Source: Ctenosaura bakeri (taxonomy: Eukaryota; Chordata; Lepidosauria; Squamata; Iguanidae). Taken from it: a stretch of DNA of 64,000 bases. The stretch spans positions 62,001 to 126,000 of the forward strand of contig CAOLHI010000396.1 in assembly GCA_948474755.1 (NCBI GenBank), in the 5' to 3' direction. Positions 42,354-54,579 of the stretch are shown piece after piece (position 1 is the first letter of the stretch; every line of letters starts with the position of its first letter). The translations under genes and the position numbers were made by a program. The notes under the pieces were generated by a model. It was not told the origin of the DNA. It ran no database searches and worked only from the letters and a program-made list of their open reading frames with translations.

Positions 42354-44994
42354 TTTGTTATAATGAAAAATGAGTATGTGTTACACTTTTTAAAAAAGCA
42401 AAATGGGAGCAGGTTCATACAGTACTGTTATGGAGGGTTTTGTTTGAAATGGATGTTTACATTTGAGGGAAAGAGATAATGAGTTGAATCTCACAAGCAT
42501 CTTTATCACCTTATAAGTTATCACTCATTGTCTCATTACTTTGGGACCTGCACATGACTGTGTGCACCTCCTTGGTGAAACTGCCTTTTGTGTGTATGTG
42601 CCCTAAAATTGCCATTTAGTAGTTTTTTAAATATATATATATATATATTGGATATCACTCATTTCTCCTTTAGTGGACCAAACAAGTCACTGACATATTT
42701 GACCTTTGTATTAAAGAAAATGGGTAGTGGTCAATTTCAGCAGGATATAAAGCCTGACACTTTCAAACTGTGTGACATTTCATTCATTTTGAACTGTAAC
42801 ATCACAATTTATGTTGCCTTGCCTTGTCTACTGTGGTGACTTCTTCTGTCTTTTTTTCTCTGCTTTCTGCCCATTATTTCTTTCCTATATCTATCTCATA
42901 TATGATAGCCCAATTTGGCAGATTTATAGCTTATTTTTCTTGTCGTTTGTAGATTAAGACCCTAAAATGGCTGGTGAGAATCTCTAGGAACCCAACCCCC
43001 ATCAGTTGCCATCTGAATGCAACAAATAAAATAATAAAAACTTTCAAAAATTGTGATTGAAACAATATGAAGTTTGGAAATACAGATCTCATAAAGTTGC
43101 TTCATGTAGGTAATTCAGGACATTATGTAAAATCATCAAATGGCTATTGCCATAAGCATGTTTAGGATTTTTACTTGGAGGCGAGATCACTTTGACTATG
43201 GAAAAATAAAATAAGTGGGAAAGGGGTATTGAAATAAATGTTAAAATAAGTTTTCCATTAATTTTAACAGAATAAATTTAATATACTATGTTCTCTGGCG
43301 TATATCAATACAATAGTCTATTTTAGCAGAAATATTTTATAGAAACAATAAAATAAAATTTTAAGACATCTCTCTCTCCATATGATCCATACACAAATGT
43401 GAATGACATAAACAGCAAATAAATCTGCTCCTTTGATGTACTCTTCTCCTTTTGTTTCTAATTTCCATTTATTATTTGAACTGAGTAATTTGCCAAAATA
43501 ATGTATTAAAGGATATAACAGCAGGTCTTAAATTACAGTTATATATTTGGGATAATGCAGGAGGTTTTACATTACAAAATGCTTGGTAGAATTTTATTTG
43601 TAACACAGTAACTTTACTGATTCAATATTTAGTTTAAATAAAACTGTAGAATACAACCGTGTCTCATTAAATTTGTGCTTGGCTTGTTATTGCAGTTGTT
43701 AATGATCAGGAAATCAAATACGGTATAGAAACTCCTGGTTCCCTTAACCTCAAATATGATATTGTACGTTGCAAACCTCACTGCCTGGAAACTGCAAATA
43801 AGCAATACTGAAGATCTAACATAGAGAATAGTTTCCAGATGGCTGGCTTTTCCATGATGATGGGTTGTGTGTGTGTATGTATGTGTGTGTATGTTTTATA
43901 ACAGACTGATTTAAATCTTGTTACAATATGTCATTGTGAGTTAGAGTGCATTTTAAACTGTTGTCTAAAATTATGTAATACATTATATATTAATTTCATT
44001 TCTGCACATCACTGGACAGATGTTTAGCTTGTATATTGTGACACTGGTGTCCCTATGTGGCTTGCCAACTTGCATCAATAATACAAGATTTTCATGAGCA
44101 TGACCAGAGCTTCAAACTGCAGGCATCAAAATTAATTTGCTAATGTTGACCCTTGGAATTAGGGAGATTAATTCATTGCCATTAATGCTAGTGATTGAAA
44201 TCGGTTAGTCACTTACATACATTACTGAAATACTTGTTGCAATTGTTGATTTTTCAAAACCAGCCATAAAATTTTCAGAGGATGACGCAGGGTTCATTGT
44301 TGGTGGGTACATTTTGGTGGGTACCTCGGGTCACATTTTGTTATTGATTCCTCTAAATGTCCTCTTTTTGATGTTTTAAATTTGCCTGGCATTATTTTTT
44401 TTTCCCTGGTGGATTTGAAATCCCGTAATATAATTTCTAGTTAGGGTGGTGCAAGTCCAGTCTGTCTGGAAACTCAAGTTGGGAAAGGGGGTCCTAAAGC
44501 ATAGGATCACATTTTGCAACCAGCTAAGTTTTGTCACACAACTGCCTCTCATTTTTCTAGCCCCTGTTCTTACCAATATGTGCATTATTGATTCACCTTT
44601 CAATGTCATTAACAAGTAAGAAATTGTGTGTGTGTTTCAGTCAAAGGACAATGCAAGTGAAGCATTAAATGGCTGGCTGTAAATATTAGCCAATGAATAA
44701 AATGTGGAGAACTCCTAATGAGGAATGTTTGAATGCCTGTGAGTTTATGCAGAATATTTACTGAACAACCAAATCACTGTTTTATTCTCCTTCCCCCTCA
44801 CAACCAAGAAACATGGCCTGCAAAGATCAGTGATCGAGCATATGTGTACATGTAGGAACCAAGGATCTCAAGCTCAGTCCATGGTATCCCCAGTTTAAAA
44901 AATAAGCTATGTAACAAAACCACTGTTCTCTTTATCCATATGACCTTAATACTTGTTTGATTAAATCTCTTAAATGTAAGGCTACAGAAATAAT
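42354..44994. other. Intronic interval, no repeats recognised for most of its length
   Basis: AT-rich with a short (TA)n run near 42632-42650 and (TG)n near 43867-43893. See the separate entry for a possible conserved element at 44110-44210. No coding region supported. Confidence 0.45.
44110..44210. promoter_or_regulatory. Candidate conserved non-coding element
   Basis: Dense homeodomain-type ATTA/TAAT cores: AAAATTAATTTGCTAATG, GGAGATTAATTCATTGCC and ATTAATGCTAGTG within 100 bp of otherwise unique sequence. This resembles developmental enhancers, but conservation was not tested. Confidence 0.25.
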
Positions 44995-45462
44995 GGACCT
45001 TTCCGCATGTGTGAAAATAAACAGGCAAAAACGGGACTCACCGGCTTTCTTCTCCATCTGAGTGAGTCCGTCGGGACAAGAAGCAGTGCGAGCTCATTGC
45101 TCCGCACTGCTCCGGCGTCCAAAATGGCAGCTTCCAGTTGGTGGAGGCTCTCCACCAACCGGAGAAGCTCACCAACCTAAAGCCCTGCCCCCGGCAGATC
45201 TGCAGGCACGCACTTGCACACGTCTGCAAATCTGCACCGGAGCGCGGCGACGGAGCGACACAGAGTCGCGTGCTCCGTGCTTTTTAAAAACCTCTAAAAA
45301 GAGGTTTTTAAAAAACATGCTGCGCGACCGGTTCCGGTTGTTCCGGAGTGGACTGAGGTATTGAACTACAAAAAGTAGTCTGCCCCAGTCCACTCTACAG
45401 TGCAGAAGACCTCTGTTGGAGGTTGCTCTGCACCGTTTTAATAGCCCGGTGCGGAAACGGCC
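44995..45462 (+). mobile_element. GGCC-terminus element with CpG-rich cargo (subfamily A)
   Basis: The ends GGACCTTTCCGCATGTG and CGGTGCGGAAACGGCC are flanked by a 3-bp duplication AAT (44992-44994 and 45463-45465). The cargo matches 9227-9666. It contains AAAATGGCAGCTTCC near 45121 and a hairpin at 45288-45315 (CCTCTAAAAAGAGG core). A donor-like CCGGTGAGTC lies on the minus strand at 45044-45035. Confidence 0.8.
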
Positions 45463-45965
45463 AATGTTTGCACTCATTTTGTTATCTGTATGATAAGTTT
45501 GCCTTAGGGTACTCATAACAGACATAAAAGTCATCTATAGGAATAGTAAATGTGCATCTGCAGGAGTAACTTTCCAGTTACCTAAACATCTGAAACAGGT
45601 AGATTGCTTATCGTTAGAATCATATGCCCAAAGAAACCATCAGCAGTCCTTAGCATATGCAAGCTATAATCATTTCCCCATTTCTCAGGAAAGCACGGAT
45701 CAGCATGGGCTGGGATGTATTTTTCATTTTATCAGAAGGCTTGTGAGTGGAAATTCTCTTTTTGCTGCAGAGTTTATTTATTGACTGAGGCCTAATCCTT
45801 TTAAAGGCCTAAACCACAGTGTGGCCATATTGAATTTCTCTACATTCCCTCTTACATGGGAGAACGTTCCACTAAATTCAATGGAACTTATAGAGTAGAC
45901 ATTATTTTTGTTTTAAGAAAGCATCACCTTTCATCATCTTTAATAATATTTCAAAATAACAGTTT

Positions 45966-46236
45966 CTTGATATATGCCTCCAAACTGTTTATGACTTATG
46001 GCCACCTTAAGAGGTGGGGGGGACCTCTTATGGCCTCATGGACGTTATGGCCACCTTAAGAGGTGTGGGGACCTCATCTTGTGGTGGGATTTGAGATTTG
46101 TTCAAAGGAAGTTTGCTAGTGCCTTGCTCTGAGGCTGAGAGGATGTGACTACTCAGTGGATTTCCATGGCTGAGCAGAGATTTCAACCTGGTCTTCTGAG
46201 TCATAGTCCAAAACTCAAACCGCTACGACGTATTGG
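45966..46236 (-). mobile_element. Sauria-type tRNA SINE with internal tandem duplication
   Basis: Minus strand: head CAATACGTCGTAGCGGTTTG, GGACTATGACTCAGAAGACC, CAGCCATGGAAATCCACTG, and the Bov-B-like tail. The tail segment TTATGGCCACCTTAAGAGGT is duplicated (45988 and 46044), which lengthens the copy. Confidence 0.82.
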
Positions 46237-46279
46237 TGCTAACAGTTTCTACTCAGTGGCAAATCCCATTGCATTCCTA

Positions 46280-46710
46280 GGCCCTTTTTGCATGCTTTTT
46301 TTCTTGCGTGAGTGCCCCTTGAGCATCGCGTGAGTGGGAGCGTCGCTCCGTATGATGCACTCCCCCTCGCGTGACGCTCACGAGGCTGAAGCAGGGCGCA
46401 CGCGCATTTTTTGATTTTCGGCTTTAAGCCAAAAATGTCCCGCGCTCATGCAATGCTCGTGGCACCCTCGTGCACTTACCTGTGTGCGGTGCTTCGGCGA
46501 GCAGGGGTGGTCACACTTCCTTTTCCCTGTGCAGCCTACAACTCCCAGACTGCACTGCGGAAGAAAGGGGCGGGACGCTCGTGTGACGGTCGTGCGAGAA
46601 GGAAGGCCATGCGGGAGACAAAAAGGGCTGTTGTGAGCAGCTCGCACGAGTGGCTGCTCACGCGAGCACCGCTCCCCGCTGCCATGATGAGGTAAGGTGC
46701 AAAAATGGCC
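46280..46710 (+). mobile_element. GGCC-terminus element with CpG-rich cargo (subfamily B)
   Basis: The ends GGCCCTTTTTGCATGC and GGTGCAAAAATGGCC are flanked by a 3-bp duplication CTA (46277-46279 and 46711-46713). The CpG-dense cargo matches 56632-57058 in opposite orientation. It contains a GAGG|TAAGG-type donor near the right end at 46690 and an antisense donor CACAG|GTAAGTGCA at 46487-46473. A short inverted repeat lies around GGGAGCGTCGCTCC. Confidence 0.82.
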
Positions 46711-46744
46711 CTAGTATTTCTGGGAATAATAATGCAATATTTCT

Positions 46745-47200
46745 GGGTAAGCTATTTCTGTATCGCCTGCCAGCCAACCAAGGCCTCCTGAGGCAATAAA
46801 CAAATAAAAATCAATTAAAACAGTATAAAGATTTTAAAAAAACAAATTAAAATACTCTTGAAAAATTCCTAAAAGCAATCTAAAACCAATCCTAGAATCC
46901 AGTTTTGAAACAATTAAAACAGCTGTTTCCAACACTGAATGCCATGAGGAACAGCACTGATCTGGCTGCCTACTGGAAGCTTCAAACAGATGGGGCCAGC
47001 CTGACTTCAACAGCCCTGGCACTGCTACAGAGAAAGCTCTGTTACATGTACCCACCAACATAATTTCATGAGGTGTTGGGACATGCAACAGGGCCTCCTC
47101 TGAAGAGCTCAAATTTCTAGCAGACTCATATGGAATTAGGCGGTCTTTCAGATCTCTTGGCCCCAAATCATTTCTATAGGTCAACATCAGGACCTTTGAT
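46745..47200 (-). mobile_element. L2-type LINE 3' end, minus strand
   Basis: The minus strand encodes LTYRNDLGPRDLKDRLIPYE then ...SSEEALLHVPTP, matching the C-terminal end of L2-group reverse transcriptases (LTYKALNGLGPRYLKDRL pattern). It is followed by the L2-like 3' region ending at GCCAACCAAGGCCTCC. The frame is largely intact, but the element is truncated. Confidence 0.8.
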
Positions 47201-49569
47201 GGAGTTCAGAAGCAAATTGGAAACCATAACATAATGCTGACAATGGTAGGGGAGCCTCTTACCTACCCTAGTTTATCTCATGAGCCATATACTGGAATGA
47301 CCTGCATATACAAGTAGAAATCTGAATTACTAAAGAATAAGACTAATATATTCTAACATTAACCACCCTCCTGCGAGTGGCACCACAGCAGGACAAAGAT
47401 TTGATCAAAGTCAACCAAAGTCAACTAATAAATACCCATATTTTACACATGAGGTGTTTATAGATGTTGGGAAATAGATCCAAGACCAGCCATTCTGCTT
47501 CAATTACAGTACTGAAGGGACAGCAAGTTCTATTAGCATTCTTCGTTATAAAAGTCCCTTTCAGAGCTAGGAAACACAGAGCTCAGATATATTTTTACAA
47601 CTTTTCCAGGCAGGCAGTTGTATGGAGAATAGTCTACTAGTACATTTTTCCCCTAACACTTAAGTAACAAAAGCAAACTAACAACTTTATTCCATGCATA
47701 TTAACTGTTACTCAGGTGCATGCTAGAATTGGGCTAAGTGTCACCCACTTTTGTTAAAAAAAAAAAAAAACCTCTCATTTTCTTCAAAAGTGAGATGGTG
47801 GAAGGTAGTTGGAGACTCTGAGGAGTAAGTGGATTTTTAAGCATTTCAGATGTGTGCTCTTACCTTGAAATACATGGTGGATGGCAGGATTTGATTTGAT
47901 TTTGTTCTCTCTCTCCCTCTCTCTTTCATTTCAAGATTTGCTGCTGCTTCAGGGGGTGATTTGGCTAATCAACTGTATTCCTAGGACATAATGCCCTTGG
48001 AAACAATGCTACAGAACATTGTGCCAGTCATTTCTGCCACTCAGAGCTGCAGAAAACAGAGCCTCCCAAAAAGCCACTCCAGGGTTTTCTTTTGTTTTGT
48101 TTTTGGCACTCTGATGTAGCTGCTCTGATGCAGTCTTTCTCCAGATAGCTGGCTCCTGACCGCTCTTACTTGCCAAGATCAAAGATTTTCTTGGCCTTGG
48201 CACAGTGGTGAGTGGCTTTGTTGGAACTTCTGGGGACAATTGTGAATGTGTTGATTACATTTGCTTTGTACCTGTTTTACTCGGCAACCTGCTCTGTATT
48301 TACAGTTCTTGGCATTTGATGTCAGTCTTTTCAGTTATCCATGGGGTAAAATAAGGGAAGGCTCTTGGTAATGTCTCAGCTTTCTAAGTTATGGTGAATG
48401 CTCCCCGCTCCCCACTTTTTTGTTTCCTCTATGCCTCTGTGCTAAGCAATTGCACCAGTGCGTACATCCTGTGTCAGACTAGCTTGAGTCTCATCTGCTC
48501 ATTTCTGGCTTGGCTTAAACGTTTTGGTCCAAAAACTGCTGTTTCCTATTTGTCCATTCTGGCATATTTTCCAAAGTTTCTTTGCTGTGATTACAGACCC
48601 AAACAGCTACATTTAAAAAAATGGTTCACAAGTCTTCAATCAGAGACTCATAAAAATAACAAGTAGTTCAGCTTCAAGCAACTTTGGATGCTGGTTTGTA
48701 TTTTGTTGTGATTCAGCAAGAGGTCCAGTCCATCTTTTGATGGAGTCAATGGCAAACTGTCCTTTATTGAAAATAGTTTAGTTTCTTTTCGTGGTGTGGC
48801 TCCTTTTTAAATTTCTTTGGCCTAGATTTCATAACCCTTCATGCCCATTGAGTTGGCAAGCATTATGAATTATAAGGCACTCCATATTTGCCTTCATGTT
48901 CTAAAGCAGCTTGATATTCTCTCGGAGGTGCAGTTGGAAAAATAACTTCAATGACAGTGGTGGGCTAGTTTGCTATTCTCTGTTTATGATCTAAAAGTAC
49001 TGTTTTCTATATTTATCCTATATTTCTTGTGAACCTAGTGAAGAACACGCAATACCCCACCCAATCGGGATCTCAGAATCAAGTATGATTCATGACGCTG
49101 ACAAACTCACAATAGGTTGTGCTTCTTCTATTAATGACTGTATGAAAGGGCCAAAGAAGTCTTATTTTCCAAGGTCCTTATTGCTTGCATTTATTCGATC
49201 ATTGTCCTTTCACACAGTAGTAACTCTAAAAGGCATGAAAGTTGCCTCACAGAGTGCTTATTTTAACCTGCTATGTTGTTGCTCTACAATGGGATTGTCA
49301 TTTTACTAACTCATCTCAGTTAAATAAACACAATGGAGACAATTGTGGACACTACTAGCTATCTCATTTTTTCCAGTCAGTTTTTTACTCCCATAACCTT
49401 AGTAATAAAATATATCCATTACTGATCTATAAAAGCACTATCTATGTATATATAAAATGCAAATACAAAGTGAAAAGGATTAAATGTACAGATGTTTGCA
49501 TAGCATGTTATTCTTAGAAGCAGCATACAGAGTCATCAGTCACAGTCAACTCCTCTGTATCTCTGCAAG

Positions 49570-49573
<4 letters not shown>

Positions 49574-49628
<55 letters not shown>

Positions 49629-49645
49629 CCCCCTCTCTCTCATAT
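49574..49645. repeat. (CT)n microsatellite
   Basis: About 25 uninterrupted CT units, then an interrupted CT run and a short (AC)n. Confidence 0.95.
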
Positions 49646-49686
49646 GTATACACACACACACACTATTCACATGTTTCATTGAACAC

Positions 49687-49805
49687 CATACCATCCAACC
49701 ATCCTGATTGCCAGGGCAAGTCCCGATTAATCATCCACATTTTCAGTTGTTTTTAAAATGTCCCAGTTTTAAAATGTTCCATTTTCCCTCTCCAACTCCT
49801 CCTGT
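49687..49805 (-). repeat. Dispersed TIR repeat family, fragment
   Basis: CATACCATCCAACCATCCTG, GCCAGGGCAAGTCCCGATTA and AGTTTTAAAATGTTCC are the reverse complement of the right end of copies 1 and 2. This copy shows a well-preserved terminal inverted repeat. Confidence 0.6.
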
Positions 49806-50000
49806 CTCCCTTAGGTTCACATAAAGTGAAGTTATTTGGAACTTATTTGATTTCAGTTCATGTATGTATAGCCAAACTCTTCATTTGTACCCTACAAGTG
49901 ACCTGAACTGTAAAAACTGCTTCTTGAAAGGAGATGTTCATGCACTAGTTTGAAAGAAAAGGTATCCCTCAAAACAAGAGGACAGGAAAATAGTCAATAT

Positions 50001-50180
50001 GGCCAGTGTGGTATAGTGGTTTGAGCATTGGACTATGACCCTGGAGATGAAGTTTCAGTTCCCTACTCAGCTGTGGAAACCCACTAAAATAACCTTGGGT
50101 ACATCACACACACTCAGCCCCAGAAAACCCAATGATAGGTTTGCCTTAGGGTTGCCATAAGTCGGAAACAACTTATGTGT
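50001..50180 (+). mobile_element. Sauria-type tRNA SINE
   Basis: GGCCAGTGTGGTATAGTGGT head, ATTGGACTATGACCCTGGAG, CAGCTGTGGAAACCCACT, and the well-preserved tail TTGCCTTAGGGTTGCCATAA, GTCGGAAACAACTTATG. The central body is shortened. Confidence 0.88.
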
Positions 50181-50763
50181 TGCTTAGCTATAAATTTGGA
50201 GTAGAGAGAAAATTAAAGGACATGAAGGAAAAGACAGAAAGTTATTTCTGCTTAAACAGAAAACTCTACCCAGAAATACTCTGTGAATATTTACTCAGTT
50301 CATAAGATATAATGGATCAATTGAATTAGGTGTTTGTGTCATCCATGCACCTTAGTTAATTTTAAAGTTAATATCAGTGCCTGAGATTAGGTATCACCAG
50401 AATAATTAATGTTGTTTACTGATTTTATGTTAATTTAAAAAGGATTTCAAGGGCACATCTAATAAAACTCATTTGAGAGGCCTAATCCTTATCGGATCAC
50501 TGCTCAAATGTAAGCAGCATTCAAAAGCCATAATGTCTTCCCATATTGTACCTTTCAGCTCTAACTTGAGTAGATACTATACAACTGGGTCCAAAATAGA
50601 AAAAGAGCCCCTTGAACTTTTTTCCCCTGGGGGTGCTTACTCTGAAGCACTGAAACACTGAAAGAAAACAGGGGAGATGCTTCTTGCTCTGTTTCCTCAA
50701 GATTAGTGTTTTATTCCTCAAGAGCAGCTGTTATGTCATGTCATGTCATAAAACCTACACTAA

Positions 50764-51152
50764 GGCCCTTTTAGTCTCGCAGTCTCCGCAGCGCCTCTGC
50801 CAAAATGGGAGTGTGTCGCCAATGCTCCTCTCTGCAACCAGCCGGCTACCTGCAGAAGGGAGTGCAAGGGACACACTCTCTCCTTCTGCACTGCAGCCAG
50901 CCTTCTTCCCATGCTGCAGTGGGGAAGGAAGTGCATGATTGCGCTTCCAGCCCTTCTACATGGCTAGTGATGACAGAAGCCTTGCATAATCAGGGGTCAT
51001 TGATGCAATTTTTCCATCAATGATATCCCCTGTGATCATGCTGGCTGGGGATGTGAGAAAAGCAGACCATATAACATCATGTGGAAGCCTTGTTGCGGTC
51101 CCACACCTCTCGCGTCCACATGCCAGGATGCTGCCATCCTGCTGAAGGGGCC
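50764..51152. mobile_element. GGCC-terminus element (subfamily C)
   Basis: The ends GGCCCTTTTAGTCTCGCAG and CATCCTGCTGAAGGGGCC follow TAA (50761-50763) but are followed by TGA, so the duplication is imperfect. The cargo contains CTGCAACCAGCCGGCTACC, GGAAGGAAGTGC and GATCATGCTGGCTGGGGAT, which recur in 57924-58341. Confidence 0.65.
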
Positions 51153-52056
51153 TGAATAACTAACCATTCATGTGAGCCATTTTTATTGGCCGTTATAATA
51201 AGTTCGTGTGCAAAAACCCAGATCTCTTCATTTTTGTAAAGGTGATGGCTAGATATTGATGACATTTCTAACTATGAAATATGGAAGTGTAATTACAAAA
51301 ATGAAGCCTAAAATACACATCACTTATTTGCAATTTAATATTGAAAATCTCCAAGGACTGACCTTTAATCCTTGGATGAGAATCTTGACTCCTCCTGCTG
51401 AAATCTTCCCTTCCCCCAAATCAGTGATGGCACATGGGTTCTTCGTTTGAACATAGCATGAAGAAGCTGAAATAAGCAAAACTCTATGTTGTATTTCTTA
51501 ATGCAAACATTTTGAAAGGGTTGGAAATGAAGCAGTCTTCTGTGCCCTGTTTTTGTTTTTGTTTTTTGAACTAGATCTGTGTAGTTCTCCAGTGCTGCCT
51601 AGTTTACATACAATTAGCCACATGTTTATATATAATAAGCAAAACCTGCTCATTATCGTCTGCTATAGTGCAGTTATCTATGCTATTATAGTTTATGTGC
51701 TAGATACAGTTGCTTTCCAATCTACTCTGATCCATTATTTGCTGAGGTATTTTTTAAGAGTTTGCTGCTAATGGCAATGCGGAGGTTCATCATGAAAACT
51801 AAAATTTAAGTCCTTGCAAATGAATTGCTCATGGATCATTATGCTATCTGAATGAGATGATTTGCCTCTACTCTGTAGATGCCTTCCACAATTTCCTCCC
51901 AAGTGGACTTCATCTAACTTTTACTTACTCAAATGCAGTGCAGACAATATTGCAATCAATGAGACTGATCCTATCATTACTCTTCTCCTGTATCTTAACA
52001 TGACAGTCCCTAAAACAAGATTGGCCCACCTTTCTATTGTTGTTGTTGTTTGTTGC
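51153..52056. other. Intronic interval, no gene seen
   Basis: No feature supported. Confidence 0.4.
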
Positions 52057-52097
<41 letters not shown>

Positions 52098-52335
52098 CAC
52101 TTTTTCCTCAAAATTGGGCTTCATAGCAGCTCATACTTTAAAACAATGCAATTTTAAAAAATATAAATGAATTAAACAGTTTAAGAATTAAAACAGCTCA
52201 AATTAGATAGAAAGATAACAATTAAAACAGGACAGCCCTCCTACTCTGTTCTTTAAAAACCTCCATATCAAAAGCCTACCTGAATAAAAAAGGTTTTAGC
52301 TTGCCACCAGAAGCACAGTGAGGTATTCATCCATA
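52057..52335 (+). repeat. (ATC)n microsatellite and adjoining LINE-like repeat
   Basis: About 13 CAT units (52057-52096) adjoin TCCTCAAAATTGGGCTTCAT, AGCAGCTCATACTTTAAAAC, ACAGGACAGCCCTCC and AAAAAGGTTTTAGCTTGCC. This resembles the squamate L2-type non-coding repeat also seen at 23640. The poly-His open frame over it is just the repeat. Confidence 0.55.
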
Positions 52336-52667
52336 GGTATACATCTTTATTAAGAACCTTTGAAAGCACCATATCCAAAAGCTGTTGAAATCCAGGTAAA
52401 CATGCCACTGAAATAAAGTGGCACATAGTGGATAGAATACTGGGGAGGCTTGTTCAAACCCAGCTGCAAGCCCTCAAGCCCTATTCAGGCCTCCACAAGC
52501 CCTATTCAGGCCTCCTGCAGTTGTATAGAGGAAGCTGGATATGCAAGGTCCAACCTTACTCATATAGTCCAAGACTCCCCACTTTGCTGATTGAGGTCTG
52601 TAAAGGTGCTATAACCACTTTTAGATAAATGTAGTTGCTGAGATCTATGTAACTGGATTTCTGATAA

Positions 52668-52880
52668 TAGCAATAGCATGTATATTTCTATACCGCTTGT
52701 CAGCTAAGTGCTCTCTAAACGATTTACAGTGTGTTAGTTAACTGCCCCCAACAAGCTGGGTACTCATTTTATCGGCCTGTGGAAGGATGGAAGGCTGCGT
52801 CAACCTGGAGCCTGGCAGGATCGAACTCACAGCTTTGTGGCTGCAGTACCATCATTTAACCACTGTGCTACTAGGGCTCT
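52668..52880 (-). mobile_element. Second tRNA-related SINE family, minus strand
   Basis: Minus strand: AGCCCTAGTAGCACAGTGGT, GAGTTCGATCCTGCCAGG (B-box-like), AATGAGTACCCAGCTTGTTG and CGGTATAGAAATATACATGC. It matches 10196-10428. The tRNA-like head is preserved here. Confidence 0.78.
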
Positions 52881-53001
52881 CTAAAGGCAGGATTCTTAAG
52901 TACATGGAGGTTTGTACCTGCCTATGATTGCAGCAACTTTTCAGACATCCACTGTCAACTTGGAGAAGTTGGTGAAAACAGGAGGAGCATGCTTCTTCAA
53001 T

Positions 53002-53075
53002 CATACTCTCCAACATTTCACAGAGTAAAAATTGGGACACATGTGAGCAAAGAACATCACAGTACCATCATGAAA
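53002..53075 (+). repeat. Dispersed TIR repeat family, left-end fragment
   Basis: CATACTCTCCAACATTTCAC then AAAATTGGGACACATGTGAG match the left end of copy 2 at 29792. Confidence 0.5.
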
Positions 53076-53499
53076 AGATCCCTTTTGCTCCAATGGGAAT
53101 CTTTTCTCAATGTAAATAGTAGGCATAGGAGCCTGATCCAGATTAAGAGAACAGCCAGAGTCAAATGGCATCATCCCATGCAAAGATGATTATGTGGAAT
53201 CCAACTGCCTGTGACTACAATTTATTTTTTAAAAATCATTCATGCTCCTGCTAATTGCATGAATTCCATCATGCTCAGTGTGGTCCTCTGTTTATATGCA
53301 TGTAAATAAGAACTATTACACCATTTGTTGCTACTTGCTGCACTTGAGAGTATCAGAAAAAAGAAAGAAAACGGCAAGATAAACAGAACTTGTATTTGGA
53401 AGGAAGCAGACAAGATTAACTTTATTCTGCCTTGGATGTCTAAACTTGGTAGCTACCCCAGTATAAAATTCCGTATTAGTGATAAGTAGCAAAACTGTT

Positions 53500-54250
53500 A
53501 ATGCTATGGTTGCTTCATTTGCAATATTGCCTTTGCCCAGCTTCTGCTGGTGTGCCAGCTTCACCTTCTCTTGAGAAAGCAGATCTTGCTACAGTGGTTT
53601 ATGCCTTAGTTACCTCTCAATTAGACTACTGTAATGCTCTCTACATGGGACTGCCTTTGAAAAGTGCTTGGAAGCTGAAACTAGTGCAAAATGCAAGAGC
53701 CAGACTAGTGCCAGGTGTTCATATTACAGACCACATAACACTGGTCCTGTAAGAATTACACTGGCTTCAAATTTGTTTCCAAGCACAATTCAGTGTGCTG
53801 GTGTTGACCTACAAAGCCCTAAATGACTTTGGGACAAGATACTGAAAGACTGCCTCATCCCGTATGAGCCCACCAGAAATTTGAGATCTTCAGAGGAGGC
53901 CCTGTTGCATGTCCCAACACCTCGTGAATTTAGGTTGGTGGGTACACATAACATCACCTAAGCTGTGGAACTCCCTACCCGAGGAAGTTAGGCTGGTGTG
54001 AACCCAAAACACTGCTGTTCTTCATGGCATTCAATGTTTGAAATTGCTAGTGTCACTATTTCAAAACTGGATTCTAGGATTGTTTTTAGACTGCTTTTAG
54101 GAGTTTGTAAAGAGTATTTCAATGTGTTTTAAAATGTTTTTATCTTTGTATTGTTTTAATCAGTTTTTATGTATTCATCACCTTTGGAGCCCTTGGTTGG
54201 CTGGGAGGCAATACTGAAATATACCATAAACAAATGGACAGACAGACAAA
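53500..54250 (+). mobile_element. L2-type LINE, reverse-transcriptase C-terminus and 3' end
   Basis: Codons for LEKADLATVVYALVTSQLDY then CNALYMGLPLK and KLKLVQNARARLV are the standard L2-group C-terminal pattern. After a stop, ELHWLQICFQAQFSVLVLTY continues the homology. The frame then decays, and the 3' end contains TTGGAGCCCTTGGTTGGC. 5'-truncated and dead. It ends about 420 bp before the NKAIN2 exon. Confidence 0.85.
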
Positions 54251-54579
54251 CAAATACCTCCTGAAATGAGGATTCATGTTTTGGCAGAATTGTCCATCTA
54301 AATGTTTCCAATGAGCATAACTTATTGGATTGTCACTGTAAAACAGGAAAACAGAAAAACTAAATTCCCACAAAGTCATCCTTTTCTCCCCCTTTTTCTT
54401 CATGAACTCCTTAGACACCACACTTCCAATGATGGTACTGAAGAGGAGAAAAACAGCACTTGGAGAAAATACTTTTTAAAACTATGACACTCACAATTCT
54501 CCTATGCTGGATAGGGAAATCTGGAAGCTGTAGTCCAAAAAAAAAAAAACCAAAACAACTGTTTCAAACTGTGGAAGAC
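54251..54579. other. Intronic interval upstream of exon
   Basis: No element recognised except an A-run at 54537-54549. Confidence 0.4.

Larger units (their letters stand above)
47201..50000. other. Intronic interval with microsatellites
   Basis: Unique-looking sequence. It contains the (CT)n run and a fragment of the dispersed TIR repeat listed separately. No gene supported. Confidence 0.45.

Noticed and set aside
48009..48239. 76-codon minus-strand frame in unique sequence
   Set aside because: No splice sites or similarity recognised; length is within chance expectation.
49574..49645. Regularly spaced repeats suggesting CRISPR or other arrays
   Set aside because: Simple-sequence repeats in vertebrate DNA; no direct repeats with unique spacers exist in the window.
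51862..52170. 102-codon frame with a long histidine run
   Set aside because: The histidines come from the (CAT)n microsatellite, and the rest is repeat-derived.
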